A stretch of DNA of 64,000 nt from Saussurea involucrata (GCA_033807775.1 CM066312.1:26261696-26325695), one strand, 5' to 3'. Counted from the first letter of the stretch, positions 40,653 to 51,901 are shown. Made by a program: numbers and translations. Notes: a model not told the origin generated them from the letters alone.

Positions 40653-40886
40653 TGTTAGGGCATTTTTGTAGCTATCAAGACAGTATTAATATCTTGTACT
40701 GTTTCTCCTTAGTAGAGGCATGGGCTTGTCATGTCCTACTATATAAAGGAGTTCCTTTGTTATTTTGTATAACAACTTGAAGCATTTGTCATTTTACACT
40801 TTGAAATAAATATATGGATGACAAGATTGCTCTCTAGATTCTCTCTACACTTGTTCATTACTTTGTGCTAGATTTGGGATTTATCA
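40653..40886 (+). repeat. S3 3' LTR
   Basis: 234 bp, identical by eye to 29869-30102; followed by CACTT. Confidence 0.95.
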
Positions 40887-40891
40887 CACTT

Positions 40892-41295
40892 ACCCAGAAA
40901 TCGATTGAAATCTAATCAAGACGCGCAATTAGAAATTCTAAACCAATAGATATCTTCTATACATGATTACCAACACAATATGTAAGGGACTTACCTCAAA
41001 ATCGCTTCCAACGAAATCAATCGAAGCCCTAACCGTAGGTTTCGGCCACTGCTTCTTTTCGCCTCCAGAACTCCCGCACACACACACACTCTTTCTATTT
41101 TAGGTATCTGATGAGTGTAGAGGCTTAAGAGATAATATAGGTCCAACTTACCTTCTTGGCTCAAACTATTCCAAAATGACCCAAAACACCCTTAACCTTA
41201 TAACTTATCTCAAATTAACCAAATCATTATATCTTATGGTTAAATTAATTTAACGGATAGGTAAAATATCTAACGGACTTACCCGGGGTATTACA
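40892..41295 (-). repeat. G1 5' LTR (right copy), second part
   Basis: Resumes at ACCCAGAAATCG after S3 and ends GGGGTATTACA, matching 23552-23955 of the left LTR. Confidence 0.92.
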
Positions 41296-43366
41296 GGTTT
41301 TTCTCACAACTTTTCCTCAGTGAGAACACCGCAACAAAATGGAGTCGCTGAATAAAGAAATAGAACGATCATTGAAGCTGCACGATCAATGCTCAGCGAT
41401 TCTCACCTGCCTACTCAGTTTTGGGCAGAAGCTGTCAACACTGCTTGTTTTACGCAAAACAGGTCGCTGATAGTCAAAAGATTCAAAAAGACAGCCTATG
41501 AACTTTTTCATGGGAGAAAGCCTTCAATTAGCTTTCTTCACATCTTTGGATGTCAGTGTTTCATACTGAACAACAGAGATGCCCTTGGAAAGTTTGATCT
41601 TAAGGCTGATGATGGAATCTTTCTTGGATATTCTTCAATCTCCAAAGCCTTCAGGGTCTTCAATCGTAGAAGACAGACTGTAGAAGAAACGATTCACGTC
41701 ACCTTTGACGAATCCTATTCAGCGAATTCTAGACCTTCTGCAAATACTGAAGAACTGAATCAATGGATGTTTTCACATCTTGGTGATTCAGAAGATATTC
41801 CCACTCCTCATACTCATACCATTGAAGATGATGGTCCTACTATCATCCCAAACATGCAGACTAGTGAAGCTGAAACTTCATGGGTCTCAGTTGTTCCTCT
41901 AAACCCTATGCCTGCTTCTGAACAAAATGTCTCAAACATTCCATCTACTTCTCAGCAATCAGTGAATGTAATGACACCTGCACCTACTCCTTTCTTGACT
42001 GATATACCAGAAGTTGTTGAAGCCTCATCTTCAGCCCCTCCAGTTCAGGTTGAGTCAGCGACTCATGCTCCGGCTCAGCGATGGACTATTAATCACCCAA
42101 TTGATCAAATACTTGGTGATCCAAACACTGGTGTTCAGACTCGACGAAGTGCATGTAACATTTGTTTATTTGTTAACTTTATTTCTCTGATTGAACCAAA
42201 TAAAACAGATGATGTCCTCCAAGATCCAAACTTGGTCAGCGCTATGCAAGAAGAGCTGACAGAATTTGAAAGAAACAAAGTTTGGAAGCTTGTTCGAAGA
42301 CCAACTGACAAGACAGAGATAGGCACTAAATGGGTCTATCGAAACAAGTTGGACGAACATGGAACTATAACCCGCAACAAGGCTCGTCTTGTTGCTCAGG
42401 GATACAAACAAGAGAAAGGTATAGACTACGACGAAACATTTGCTCCAGTAGCAAGACTAGAATCTATTCGTCTATTCTTTGCCTACGTTGTACACAAAGA
42501 CTTTAAAGTTTATCAAATGGATGTTAAGTCAGCGTTCCTCAATGGATAGCTGAATGAAGAAGTCTACGTGGAACAACCTACAGGATTCTCAGATCCTAAG
42601 CATCCAGGTTATGTTTATAAACTGGATAAGGCACTTTACGGCTTAAAGCAAGCTCCTCGTGCATGGTATGACACTTTCTCTACTTATCTCCATATTGAAC
42701 AATTTGAGCGTGGTAAAATCGATAAGACTCTATTCTTCAGGAAAGTAAAAGGTCATATTATTCTTGTTTAGATATATGTTGATGATATTATATTTGGTTC
42801 TACTAACCCTGACCTTTGTACTCGTTTCGCTGATAGAATGAAAGCAGAGTATAAAATGAGTATGATGGGTGAGCTAACATATTTCCTTGGTCTCCAGATA
42901 AAACAAAATGAAAAGGGAACTTTCATTAATCAGGGAAAGTATGTTAAAGATATGCTGAAGAAATTTGATTTAACTTAGAGTTCAGCTATGAAAACCCCTA
43001 TGGCACCGCCGCTGACACTAAACAAGGATTCTTCTGGAATACCTGTTAATGTCACGACATACCGTGGGATGATCGGCTCTCTTTTGTATCTTACAGCTAG
43101 CCGACCTGATATTATATACGCAACCTATTTGTGTGCACGATATCAAGCTGAACCTAAGGAATCTCATATGATCGCTGTAAAGCGAATCTTTCGTTACCTT
43201 AAGGGTACTCCTAACCTAGGTCTTTGGTATCCCAAAGATTCAGGGTTTGATCTAATCGCCTATTCAGATAGTGATTTTACAGGTTACAAATTGGATAGGA
43301 AAAGCACCACAGGAGGCTGTCAGCTCCTGGGTGGAAAGCTGGTGAGTTGGACAAGTAAAAAGCAAA
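41296..43366 (+). pseudogene. pol: S2 pol: integrase C-terminal half and reverse transcriptase
   Basis: One frame throughout. Integrase end VRTPQQNGV, QFWAEAVNTACFTQNR and IFGCQCFILNNRD; linker; RT with WVYRNKLDEHGT, YQMDVKSAFLNG, ALYGLKQAPRAWYD and YVDDIIFGSTNP; RNase H start YSDSDFTGYKLDRKSTTGG. Nonsense codons at 41353-41355 (TAA) and at 42547-42549, 42769-42771 and 42976-42978 (TAG). The TAGs sit where CAG or AAG is expected. LINE L2 cuts RNase H after SWTSKKQ. Confidence 0.9.
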
Positions 43367-44929
43367 GGTTTTGGTTAGGAAAAGCACCACAGGGTTTGAT
43401 CTAATCGTCTTAAATCTGCTGATTTTGGTGGACTGATAACTAAGGTTCGTATGCGAATTCATAATTGGAAGATGAAGTTTCTCTCGTTTGGTAGAAGAAA
43501 ACAACTTGTTAAATCGGTGTTGCAATCTTTGCAATTGTATTGGATGGCGGTCTTTGTTATTCCCTCGGGGGTGATCCATGCCATTGAGGCTCTTTTCCGC
43601 AACTTCTTATGGGCTCAAGGGGGTGACTCAAGGGGTAAGTGTCGCATTGCATGGAGTGATGTGTGTACGCCATACATAAATGGTGGTCTCGGTTTCAAAA
43701 GGCTTGCTACTTGGAATCGTGCTCTTCTTGCTAAAAATTGTTGGGATCTTCTGAACCGGCGCCGTTCCTTATGGGTTCGATGGGTGTATGTTCATTGTAT
43801 TCGTAACAATCAGTTTTGGCTTGTGAGGCCCTCCACTCGTTGGTCGTGGGTGCTTGTTAAGATTATGGAGTTGCGGCCACGCATCCGTAGGTTCTTGTGG
43901 TTTCATGTTGGAGATGGTAAGAATATTAATGCCTGGGAGGATAATTGGTTAAATTGTGGGCCATTATCTTCTATTGTTTCTTACCGGGTTGCGAGTTCGT
44001 TGGGTATTTCGAATTCTTCCTCGGCGCGTGATGTCATAGTGGCCACTAATGGAAGTTGGCCAACTAATTGGCTGGTTCGGTTTAATGAGCTAAATACTTC
44101 CCCTCTTCCTTCTTTGCATGACCAGGTTCGTGATCAATTATACTGGCGAGACGTAAATGGAGCTCATATTGATTTCTTGGTTTCTGAGGCGTATAAATCC
44201 ATTGATGGGCCTCGGTTGATTGTGCCTTGGCATAGAGCGGTGTGGTTTAAAGGCCATATACCAAAACATGCGTTTTGTATATGGTTGGCTTGTTTAAAAA
44301 GACATCCTACACAGGATCGAATTCGTTTGTGGAAACATGATCCTCCTGACATGAAATGTGCGTTTTGTAAACAATGTATGGATTGCCCATATTCGATGGA
44401 GGTGTGGTCGCAGGTTCGTGCAAAGGTGTCTTGGGGTGGGTTCCCTACGGTGTGGGGGGACATCCTTACAGCGATTGGTGATGTTCAATCTGCCCCTCGA
44501 AGACGCTTATCCACCGGTTGGCTTTGTCAGCTTCGGTGTATTTTGTTTGGCAGGAGCGGAACCGAAGGCTTTTTACGGATAATGCTAGGACGGTGGTCCA
44601 GTTGGTGAAAGAGATTCTTGAGGTCATCTTGCTTCGTGTGGCTTGGAAGGAAAGGATTACTGATGTTGTACTCCATGATGGGTGATTGGCCGAAGGTGCG
44701 TTTTGAAGATGATGTGTGGCGGATTTTCTGGAGTGCTTATTTTCTGATTTCTTTTTCTAGTATTATGTACTCCGTTTGCTTATGTCTCTTTTGGCTTCTT
44801 GTTGCTTGGTATGGTGTTGTTACCAAGTTTTATTGTTTTGTAGCCTTTTGGTGTTGGATTGTGGCTTTGGCCTTCTTTTTCCTTGTTTTATAAAATTGCC
44901 TGGAGTTTTTCCGCTAAAAAAAAAGCAAA
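43367..44929 (+). mobile_element. L2: 5'-truncated LINE in S2 RNase H
   Basis: Flanked by AAAAAGCAAA on both sides (43357-43366, 44930-44939), with poly(A) at the right end. The body starts about 43408; 43367-43407 is filler copied from nearby target DNA. The 3' end (ATTGCCTGGAGT) resembles L1 and L3, so it is a related family. Confidence 0.88.
43408..44608 (+). pseudogene. L2 ORF2 C-terminus with zf-RVT domain
   Basis: Open to 44608: MKFLSFGRRKQLVKSVLQSL, DVCTPYINGGLGFKRLATWN and NAWEDNWLN, then IPKHAFCIWLACLKRHPTQD and CAFCKQCMDCPY. The RT catalytic half is missing by truncation. A small deletion removes the DSHDHLFF part kept in L1. The segment 44609-44925 is the 3' end without a long reading frame of its own. 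Confidence 0.85.
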
Positions 44930-44939
44930 ACTCAGTGTC

Positions 44940-45285
44940 CACCTCCACCGCTGAAGCTGAATACGTAGCTGCTGCAAGCTGTTGTTCTCAGGTCTTGTGG
45001 ATGAGAAATCAACTACTGGACTATGACCTTCAGCTCTCGAAGATTCCAATCTATTGCGACAGCACTAGTGCCACCGCTATAGCCAACAATCCAGTGCTAC
45101 ACTCAAAGACCAAACATATCGAAATCAGGTATCATTTTATCATAGATCATGTGATGAATGGTGATATAGAACTTCACTTTATCCCAACTGATTTTCAGTT
45201 AGCTGATCTTTTCACCAAACCTCTTTATGAGACAAGATTTAACTTTCTCATCAGCGAGCTTGGAATGTTGAACTTTGAAGAATAA
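44940..45285 (+). CDS. pol: S2 pol: RNase H C-terminus
   Basis: Continues directly from the LINE joint: NSVSTSTAEAEYVAAASCC, IPIYCDSTSATAIANN, KHIEIRYHFIIDHV, QLADLFTKPLYETRF; ends GMLNFEE-stop. The reading frame rejoins 43366 when L2 and one duplication copy are removed. Confidence 0.9.
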
Positions 45286-45665
45286 ACTCTTCAGCAGTTG
45301 GCATTTGATCAGCGACAGGATAAAACCAGCTTGTATAACCCATTCTATCATCTTCTCTCTGAACAAACTTGATTCGGTGATGTTAAGGTATGATTTCTCT
45401 TTACTCGCTGACATTCGCAAATGAATGCAAGATTTCAAAACAAATTGTATCGCTGAATATCTCTTCCTTATCAGCAATACTTTGAAATTTCTAAAACCTA
45501 ACACTGATATTTCTATTCAGTGCTTCATATTTTTCAAAAAGCGTCCCTGAGCTTTCAAAACCTCAGAGACATCCTAAAATATGAAAGGACATTTGTGACG
45601 TAATCAAACGGATAAACCCTGGCACGTTCTTTTTCTGACACACGTTTGCAAGTTTCATTTACCAT

Positions 45666-45874
45666 CCAATCAAATGCAAACACGTGTCCGTGTCATGATG
45701 AAAAACTTTCCCGCTCTAGTTTTTCTCTCTCTCTCTCTCTCTAATCTCACTATATAAACACATTCGGGTGTATATTTTTCCTTTACGCGAACAACTTCTT
45801 CTTCAAGAAAAGATTTACTGTTGCATCTCGAATTCTCGTTTCAAGAACTGTTCATCTTCTTCTTCGACAACAAG
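45666..45874 (+). promoter_or_regulatory. S2 internal promoter and leader exon of the post-pol gene
   Basis: CCAAT 45666-45670, G-box CACGTG 45681-45686, a (CT)n run ending near 45741, and TATATAAACA at 45751-45760. A leader of about 90 nt ends CAACAAG before a GT donor. This is a complete plant promoter layout between pol and the next gene. The strip 45286-45665 before it has no ORF but several TCAGCGA/CGCTGA words. Confidence 0.65.
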
Positions 45875-46264
45875 GTTAATATTCTTATTATTTACCTGTT
45901 TTAACTTGTTTCTGATCTTGTCATTGTTTCTACAAGATCAAACAAAAGAACTTTTTAAAATGAAATCATTTTCTTTCATGATTTTATGAACACAATCTTC
46001 ATGGTTGTTCTTCAAGTTTAAATCTAAAATCTTAAACTTGTTCTTCATATGTTTTTCCAGAATCCTTATCTCTAAAAGAAACTGGAAAATAAGACATTCA
46101 CTAGTTCTTGTCTCTTTTTGTCAAAACTAGAAAACCATAATCTTCATTAAGACATTTTTGGTCTGAATGAAATGGACAATAATAAATACCATCTTATTTT
46201 GGAATGTCTTTCCACATTAAGAATGTATTCTTTATCTATATTCTTTGGTTGACATGATAAACAG
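45875..46264 (+). other. S2 candidate leader intron
   Basis: Donor CAACAAG|GTTAATAT and acceptor GACATGATAAACAG|CA, with ATG three bases into the next exon. 390 bp, T-rich, no ORF. Same place as the S3 leader intron, although the sequences do not obviously match. Confidence 0.6.
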
Positions 46265-46266
46265 CA

Positions 46267-46726
46267 ATGGCATCTTCTACTGCTGCCCCTACTGCTGAGA
46301 AATCACCTGCTGCTGAGAAACTGACTCTCCCCAAAGCTCCTCAGGTCAAGTTCACTCTTGAGAAAATCACTTTCAACAACAACAACCTCTATGCGCTTTT
46401 CGATTTTCCTCCTCGAAAGCATGTCACGCATCTGGATGATGCTGTGAATTTTCTGAAAACCTGCTGCTTATCCAAAGCCCTAACCTTTGTACCCCCTGCT
46501 CATAAATTCCTTCTATCTCAGTTCTGGTATACTGTCAGAACAGCTCATGTTCCTTCACCCAAAGACCCTAAGAAACTCCTTGATGTCATTCTATGTGACA
46601 CCAAATTTGGCACAACCAAAATCAACCCCGCCATTATCAGGCGTGCACTCAGCCTACCCACTGCCACCAAAGAAAAACCCTTTGTCTCTCTGTCTAACCA
46701 CAAAAACCATGCTGATAGGGAAGCCA
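46267..46726 (+). pseudogene. S2 post-pol gene, exon 2 first part
   Basis: ATG 46267 (MASSTAAPTAEKSPAAEK). The N-terminal domain begins with FLLSQFWYTVRTAH and AIIRRALSLPTATKE, aligning loosely with the S1 and S3 domain. Cut after ADREA by G2; it resumes in frame at 54900. Confidence 0.8.
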
Positions 46727-48377
46727 TGTAACATCCCTTATCCCATATACACGACATATCACACAATATAACACAATTAGATATAACAAACAAACTTCAC
46801 TTTACATGTACGGTCCGGTAGTCTTTTACAAATAGAAAGAAAACATTTGAAATACAATCCTTGTGCTATTTGCATCCATAACACTTAACATTCCATTACA
46901 ACTACTAAATAAGTCAAAAGCTTCGTCTTATAGTCTTCCTTACTAGCCATCCATCTCATACTCTACTTACTTGCCCTTACTTGATCCGCCACCTGGAATA
47001 CATATTTTTAAAACAAAATGAGGGTTAGACCTGTTGGTCTAAGTGAGAAACCCCTGTTAGTTTAAAAACCATTTATATAAACTTCATTCATATAAATCAC
47101 GCCACATAATTACATATATCCAATTAAGCTCACACATCGTGTACCATTCCTTCTCATTTCCTCCTGGCCATATTAGTGGTAGCAAGCCAACTAATAATAT
47201 ACAACGCTGTACAACATCTACAGCCAAACAACGCTATACAAGTTCTATAGCCAATCACACCGGTCTTAAACCCGGCCAACGTATTATAACACTTTTATAA
47301 TACACATGTAAATACAATATCTCACTATATTGTAATTCGCATAAACACATAATCACTAATTATCACATTCCCAAACCATACGTATGTATTCCAGTTGAAA
47401 TTACTTTTAAAGTAAAACTCACCTGATTGCTTATTAACACGTTTCCAAGTCTTCTTAACCGGTTCAGCCTTTTACCCATAATTCACAAGATATGTAACAC
47501 ATAGATACAGACATCTCTTTACCACATAAAACACATAAGTCTTACTAAGGCTAACAACTCTAAAGAGCTCAAACCCTCAAATGTTGCCCCCAAACTCGTA
47601 CTCAAGTCAAGACTACAGGATAGTCAGTCCTCATTCACTCCCTATCTAGTGGTTAACTAAATACAGGTTACTGGATACTTGACAGCATCTAAAACTCTCA
47701 AAAATGGCCAAACAGCAAAAGTATCCGGATACCACAAGTTACCCGGACAACATGACTTTTCCGGACAACATGACTTTTCCGGACAACATGACTTTTCCGG
47801 ACAACTATAGAAAAGAGAGATTTTCCCGGATAAAGGACTCGTCCGGACACCTTCAAACAGTACCCGAACAACATCAACAAAACTACCCGGACACCACCAA
47901 CAGTGCTATCCGGACACCTTCAACGTATCCGGACACCACTGTCGGTTTACCCAAAATTCACCCAGAAATCGGCTGAGGTTTACACCAGTTCGATTATGTC
48001 GATTCTAGACCGATAGAAACAATCTACTAACCATTATAAACATAATTAGTAAAGGAAACATACCTGTAACTACTTCCAATTGCACCAAATTGAAACCCTA
48101 ATTCTAAAACCTCTTTTCTTCTTTTTTCTTCCTTTCTCCACAAAACACACACACACCTTATGATAATATCTGATTTTCTGATTTTTATGAATTATCTGAT
48201 TTACCAATAGATAATATCTAACCAATATTTATCCTCTAAACCCTAAACTATCCATTAATGACCCAAAACACCCTTAACTCCTAATTTAACCCAAACTTAC
48301 CCTAAACTTCCAACTTTAAAGTTAATTAAATTTAACGGAATGGGGATTTAACTAACGGACTTACCCGGGGTATTACA
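46727..48377 (-). repeat. G2 3' LTR (left copy)
   Basis: 1651 bp, TGTAACATCCC to GGGGTATTACA. Includes the 18-bp minisatellite at 47743-47805. Confidence 0.95.
47743..47805 (-). repeat. G2 LTR 18-bp minisatellite, three units
   Basis: CCGGACAACATGACTTTT three times plus a partial unit; more TCCGGA words follow to about 47940. The right LTR has only two units (54278-54313). Confidence 0.9.
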
Positions 48378-48392
48378 TCATCTCCCCCTTAA
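48378..48392 (-). other. G2 polypurine tract
   Basis: TCATCTCCCCCTTAA on plus, purine-rich on minus, adjacent to the 3' LTR. Confidence 0.8.
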
Positions 48393-48415
48393 GAGAATTC
48401 CGTCCCGGAATTCGG

Positions 48416-50815
48416 TTAGGCAAAAAGGTGAGGGTATTTGGTTCTCATTTCCGATTCGGATTCCCACGTGGCATCCTGACCTCTATGATGCCTCCACTGA
48501 ACCTTCACTTGCCTGATCTCCTTATTCCGCAGCACTTTGACTTTATGATCAACTATTGCTTCCGGTTCTTCCACATAATTCAGGCTTTCGTCGACTTGTA
48601 TCTCTGGTAGGGAGACTGCCTGATCTTGAGTAACTAAACACTTTCGGAAGTTTGATACGTGAAATGCATTATGAATTCTGCTCAACTCTGGTGGAAGATC
48701 TAATCTGTAAGCTACCTCCCCGATCCTTTCAGTGATTGCAAATGGTCCAATATGCCTTGGGCTAAGCTTACCCTGTCGACCGAATCTGATGACTCCTTTC
48801 CATGGCAAAACCTTTAACATTACGTAATCCCCAACTTGAAATTCCAACGGCTTTCGACGGCGATCAGCGTAACTCTTCTGTCTATCTTGAGCCACTTTCA
48901 ATCTTTCTCGGATCTGTGTAACCTTATCGGCGGTTAACTGAACTATTTCCGGCCCCACTAACTGTTTCTCTCCCACTTCGTTCCAACACAGAGGCGTTCG
49001 ACATTTCCTACCATACAGTACTTCAAACGGTGCCGCTTGTATGCTGGAATGATAACTGTTGTTGTAAGCGAATTCGATTAACGGCAAATGCTTATCCCAC
49101 GATCCCCCAAAATCAACAATACAAGCCCGGAGCATATCTTCTAAGGTCTGAATTGTTCGTTCACTCTGTCCATCTGTTTGAGGATGATACGCCGTACTTA
49201 ACTTTATTTGAGTCCCCATTTCCCTTTGAAAGCTTCTCCAAAATCTTGAAGTAAAACGACTATCACGATCAGAAATGATCGAGATTGGAACTCCATGTCG
49301 AGTTACTATTTCATTAATGTATAACTTAGCTAATCGCTCCAATGAATCGGTTTCCTTTATTGGTAGGAAGTGTGCAGACTTTGACAACCTGTCGACGATC
49401 ACCCAAATAGAATCGAATCCCTTCGGAGTTCTTGGTAGCTTTGTGATAAAGTCCGTGGTAATCTGCTCCCACTTCCACATAGGTATTTCTAGTCGTTGTA
49501 GTTGACCTTGATGTTCGATCTTTACCTTCCTACAAGTATCACACCGTTCTACATACTGAGCAATCCCTCTTTTTATCCCCGGCCACCAATAGAATTGCTT
49601 TAGGTCTTTATACATCTTGTTTGTACCTGGGTGAATAGAGAAACGGGATTGATGAGCTTCTTGTAAAACACGATCACGTAACCCACCCAAACGAGGTACC
49701 CACACTCTGTTTCCCAGACACAATAACCCCCGATCATCTTTTACTAGCAATGCTGACATCCCCGCTAACCGTTCTGATTTCATATGTTCATCCTGATAAG
49801 CCTCCACTTGACACTTCTGCAATTCGTCAGATATGTTGGGTAGGAGTTCAGTTCGTATTGAAATAACTTTTATTGTTCCACTCCTTTCTTGACGACTGAG
49901 CGCATCTGCCACTACATTCGCCTTTCCCGGGTGATAAAGGATTTCACAGTCGTAATCATCCAGCAATTCCAACCATCTCCTTTGTCTCATATTTAGTTCC
50001 TTCTGATCAAAGAGATGTTGAAGACTCTTGTGGTCAGTATAAATCTGACATTTGGAACCATACAGATAATGTCTCCAAATCTTTAACGCGAAAACGACTG
50101 CAGCAAGCTCCATATCGTGCGTAGGATACTGCCGTTCATGATCCTTCAGTTGGCGAGAAGCATAAGCTATAACCTTTCCACGCTGCATAAGCACACAACC
50201 CAATCCCAATTTATACGCATCACTGTAAACGACAAAGTCTTCAGAACCTTTAGGTAGTGATAGAATTGGCGCGCTGCATAGTTTCTCTTTCAATATTCTG
50301 AATGCCTCGTCCTGTTCCGCTTTCCATTCAAACTTCAAATTCTTTCGGGTCAGCTTAGTCAAAGGCGTTGCGATACGAGAGAAGTCCTTTATGAATTTCC
50401 GATAGTAACCGGCCAAACCCAGAAAACTGCGTACCTCGGTTGCTGTCTTGGGCTGTTCCCACTTTTCAACTGCTTCTACTTTCATCGGATCGACTTGTAT
50501 ACCTTTCTCAGAAACCACGTGCCCCAGAAATTGTACTTTCCGTAACCAGAACTCACATTTTGAAAATTTTGCATACAACCTTTCCTTCTTCAGCAGCTCT
50601 AGAATCAAACGAAGATGTTGCGCGTGCTCTTCCTTGGATCGAGAATAGTTAAGAATATCATCGATAAAAACAATTACAAATTTATGGAGATACGGCTTAC
50701 ATACCCGATTCATCAAATCCATAAAGGCAGCTGGAGCGTTCGTCAATCCAAATGGCATTACTAAAAATTCATGATGACCATACCTCGTTCGAAAAGCAGT
50801 CTTTAAAACGTCTTC
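48416..50815 (-). CDS. pol: G2 pol: RT catalytic part, RNase H, integrase, chromodomain
   Basis: Open from just after the TAA at 50816-50818: MPFGLTNAPAAFMDLMN; VIVFIDDILNYSRS (RT active site, about 50640-50695); RNase H DFVVYSDAYKLGLGCVLM and YTDHKSLQHLF; integrase zinc domain with CDTCRKVK and core ISDRDSRFTSRFW / YHPQTDGQSERTIQ; chromodomain YVEEPEAIVDHKVKVLRNKE with VKVQWRHHRGQDATWESE. Relative to G1, four residues (KPFG) after EHQ are missing. Integrase and chromodomain are fully open, unlike G1. It ends at the stop at 48416-48418, just inside the polypurine tract. Confidence 0.93.
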   Translation of the reverse strand, partial: EDVLKTAFRTRYGHHEFLVMPFGLTNAPAAFMDLMNRVCKPYLHKFVIVFIDDILNYSRSKEEHAQHLRLILELLKKERLYAKFSKCEFWLRKVQFLGHVVSEKGIQVDPMKVEAVEKWEQPKTATEVRSFLGLAGYYRKFIKDFSRIATPLTKLTRKNLKFEWKAEQDEAFRILKEKLCSAPILSLPKGSEDFVVYSDAYKLGLGCVLMQRGKVIAYASRQLKDHERQYPTHDMELAAVVFALKIWRHYLYGSKCQIYTDHKSLQHLFDQKELNMRQRRWLELLDDYDCEILYHPGKANVVADALSRQERSGTIKVISIRTELLPNISDELQKCQVEAYQDEHMKSERLAGMSALLVKDDRGLLCLGNRVWVPRLGGLRDRVLQEAHQSRFSIHPGTNKMYKDLKQFYWWPGIKRGIAQYVERCDTCRKVKIEHQGQLQRLEIPMWKWEQITTDFITKLPRTPKGFDSIWVIVDRLSKSAHFLPIKETDSLERLAKLYINEIVTRHGVPISIISDRDSRFTSRFWRSFQREMGTQIKLSTAYHPQTDGQSERTIQTLEDMLRACIVDFGGSWDKHLPLIEFAYNNSYHSSIQAAPFEVLYGRKCRTPLCWNEVGEKQLVGPEIVQLTADKVTQIRERLKVAQDRQKSYADRRRKPLEFQVGDYVMLKVLPWKGVIRFGRQGKLSPRHIGPFAITERIGEVAYRLDLPPELSRIHNAFHVSNFRKCLVTQDQAVSLPEIQVDESLNYVEEPEAIVDHKVKVLRNKEIRQVKVQWRHHRGQDATWESESEMRTKYPHLFA

Positions 50816-50818
50816 TTA

Positions 50819-51901
50819 TTTAACCTTCAGCTGGTGATAACCGGACCTTAGATCAATCTTGGAGAAATAGCAAGCTCCAACTAACTGATCAAATAGATCA
50901 TCAATTCGGGGTAGCGGATACTTGTTCTTTATCGTGCGCTTATTCAATTCTCGGTAGTCAATACACATTCTCATCGACCCATCTTTCTTTTTCACAAATA
51001 ACACTGGTGCTCCCCACGGCGAAGAACTAGGTCTGATGAAACCCTTATCGGATAGATCTTGTAGTTGTGCCATCATCTCTTTCATCTCTGGAGGTGCCAA
51101 ACGGTACGGTGCACGGGCTACAGGAGTGGCTCCAGGAATTAAGTCTATACCGAACTCGACTTGTCTAACTGGCGGAAGACTGTTCAAGTCTTCAGGGAAT
51201 ACTTCGGGGAATTCACTAACGATAGGAATATCTTCCATCCTAATCTTTTCCGGCTTAACATCTATCACGTAAGCCAAGTAACTCTGACAACCCTTATTCA
51301 CACACTTACGTGCCTTTACTAGTGATATAAGACAGGACTGATGATTCCTACGATCACCATAAATCACTACCGGTCCTCTCTCAGGCAATACAACATTTAT
51401 TATCTTCTTGTCACACACTATATTAGCCTGATTCTCAGCCAACCCGTCCATTCCCACTACTACATCAAATTCTATCAAAGTTATAGGAAACAATTGTATA
51501 GGCACTCCACACCCCTCTATATTAATCACACAACCCTCAAATACTTCACTAACCGACACTTGGTTGTCATTTGCTGTATCTACTAATAGAGAATGATCTA
51601 ACATTTTAGGTTTCAAACACAAACAAGCAGCAAATGCAGGAGACACAAACGATCGGTTTGCACCGGAATCAAATAACACCTTAGCACGTGTAGAGTTTAT
51701 CAAAAATGTACCTGTGACCACATCTGGAGTTTCCTCCGCTTCTTTCTCAGTCATCTGAAATGCGCGACCTCTGGTTACTGGCGGTTCCAGTCTTGGCACT
51801 ACTGGTTTAACATTGCTGGCCTGCCTGATGACCCACCTTGCTGCATCCTCCCTCGCGGACAGTTTGACTGGAAATGATCCGGAGAATTGCATAAGAAACA
51901 T
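50819..51901 (-). CDS. pol: G2 pol: protease and RT N-terminal part
   Basis: KVLFDSGANRSFVSPAFA protease site, then VPIQLFPITLIEFDVVVGMD (GLAEN where G1 has WLAEN), RAPYRLAPPEMKEMMAQ and KIDLRSGYHQLKVK. It ends at TAA 50816-50818; G1 has a Glu codon there (KVKEED), so this is a nonsense mutation. It overlaps the gag frame by about 100 bp because of the frameshift near 51812. Confidence 0.92.

Larger units (their letters stand above)
29869..40886 (+). mobile_element. S3: recent non-autonomous Sirevirus-like element lacking pol
   Basis: Identical-looking 234-bp LTRs (29869-30102, 40653-40886), TG...CA ends, and a perfect 5-bp duplication CACTT (29864-29868, 40887-40891). Primer site at 30105, polypurine tract at 40641. 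Internal parts: a gag-like coiled-coil ORF (31167-32945), a short pol scar, about 2.5 kb of repeats, an internal promoter, a leader intron, and a 1395-codon post-pol ORF. No protease, integrase, RT or RNase H is present, so enzymes must have come from another element. It is the youngest insertion in the window. Confidence 0.93.
22474..41295 (-). mobile_element. G1: Ty3/gypsy chromovirus inserted in S2 integrase
   Basis: Minus-strand element whose 3' LTR is on the left (22474-23955, 1482 bp) and 5' LTR on the right (28798-29868 plus 40892-41295, 1475 bp, split by S3). Flanks GGTAT (22469-22473) and GGTTT (41296-41300) are a 5-bp duplication with one mismatch. LTR copies differ at about 30 positions by eye (about 2%). 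Coding order gag, protease, RT, RNase H, integrase, chromodomain; Tekay/Del-like chromovirus is my best guess. Several stops and frameshifts make it non-coding. Confidence 0.93.

Noticed and set aside
44618..44893. Hydrophobic ORF that might be a membrane protein
   Set aside because: It is the 3' end of LINE L2; L1 and L3 show similar T-rich hydrophobic shadow frames at the same place.
47698..47976. Short ORFs rich in repeated PDNMTF residues (also at 54239-54493)
   Set aside because: They lie wholly inside the G2 LTRs and come from the 18-bp minisatellite; no start context and no known domain.
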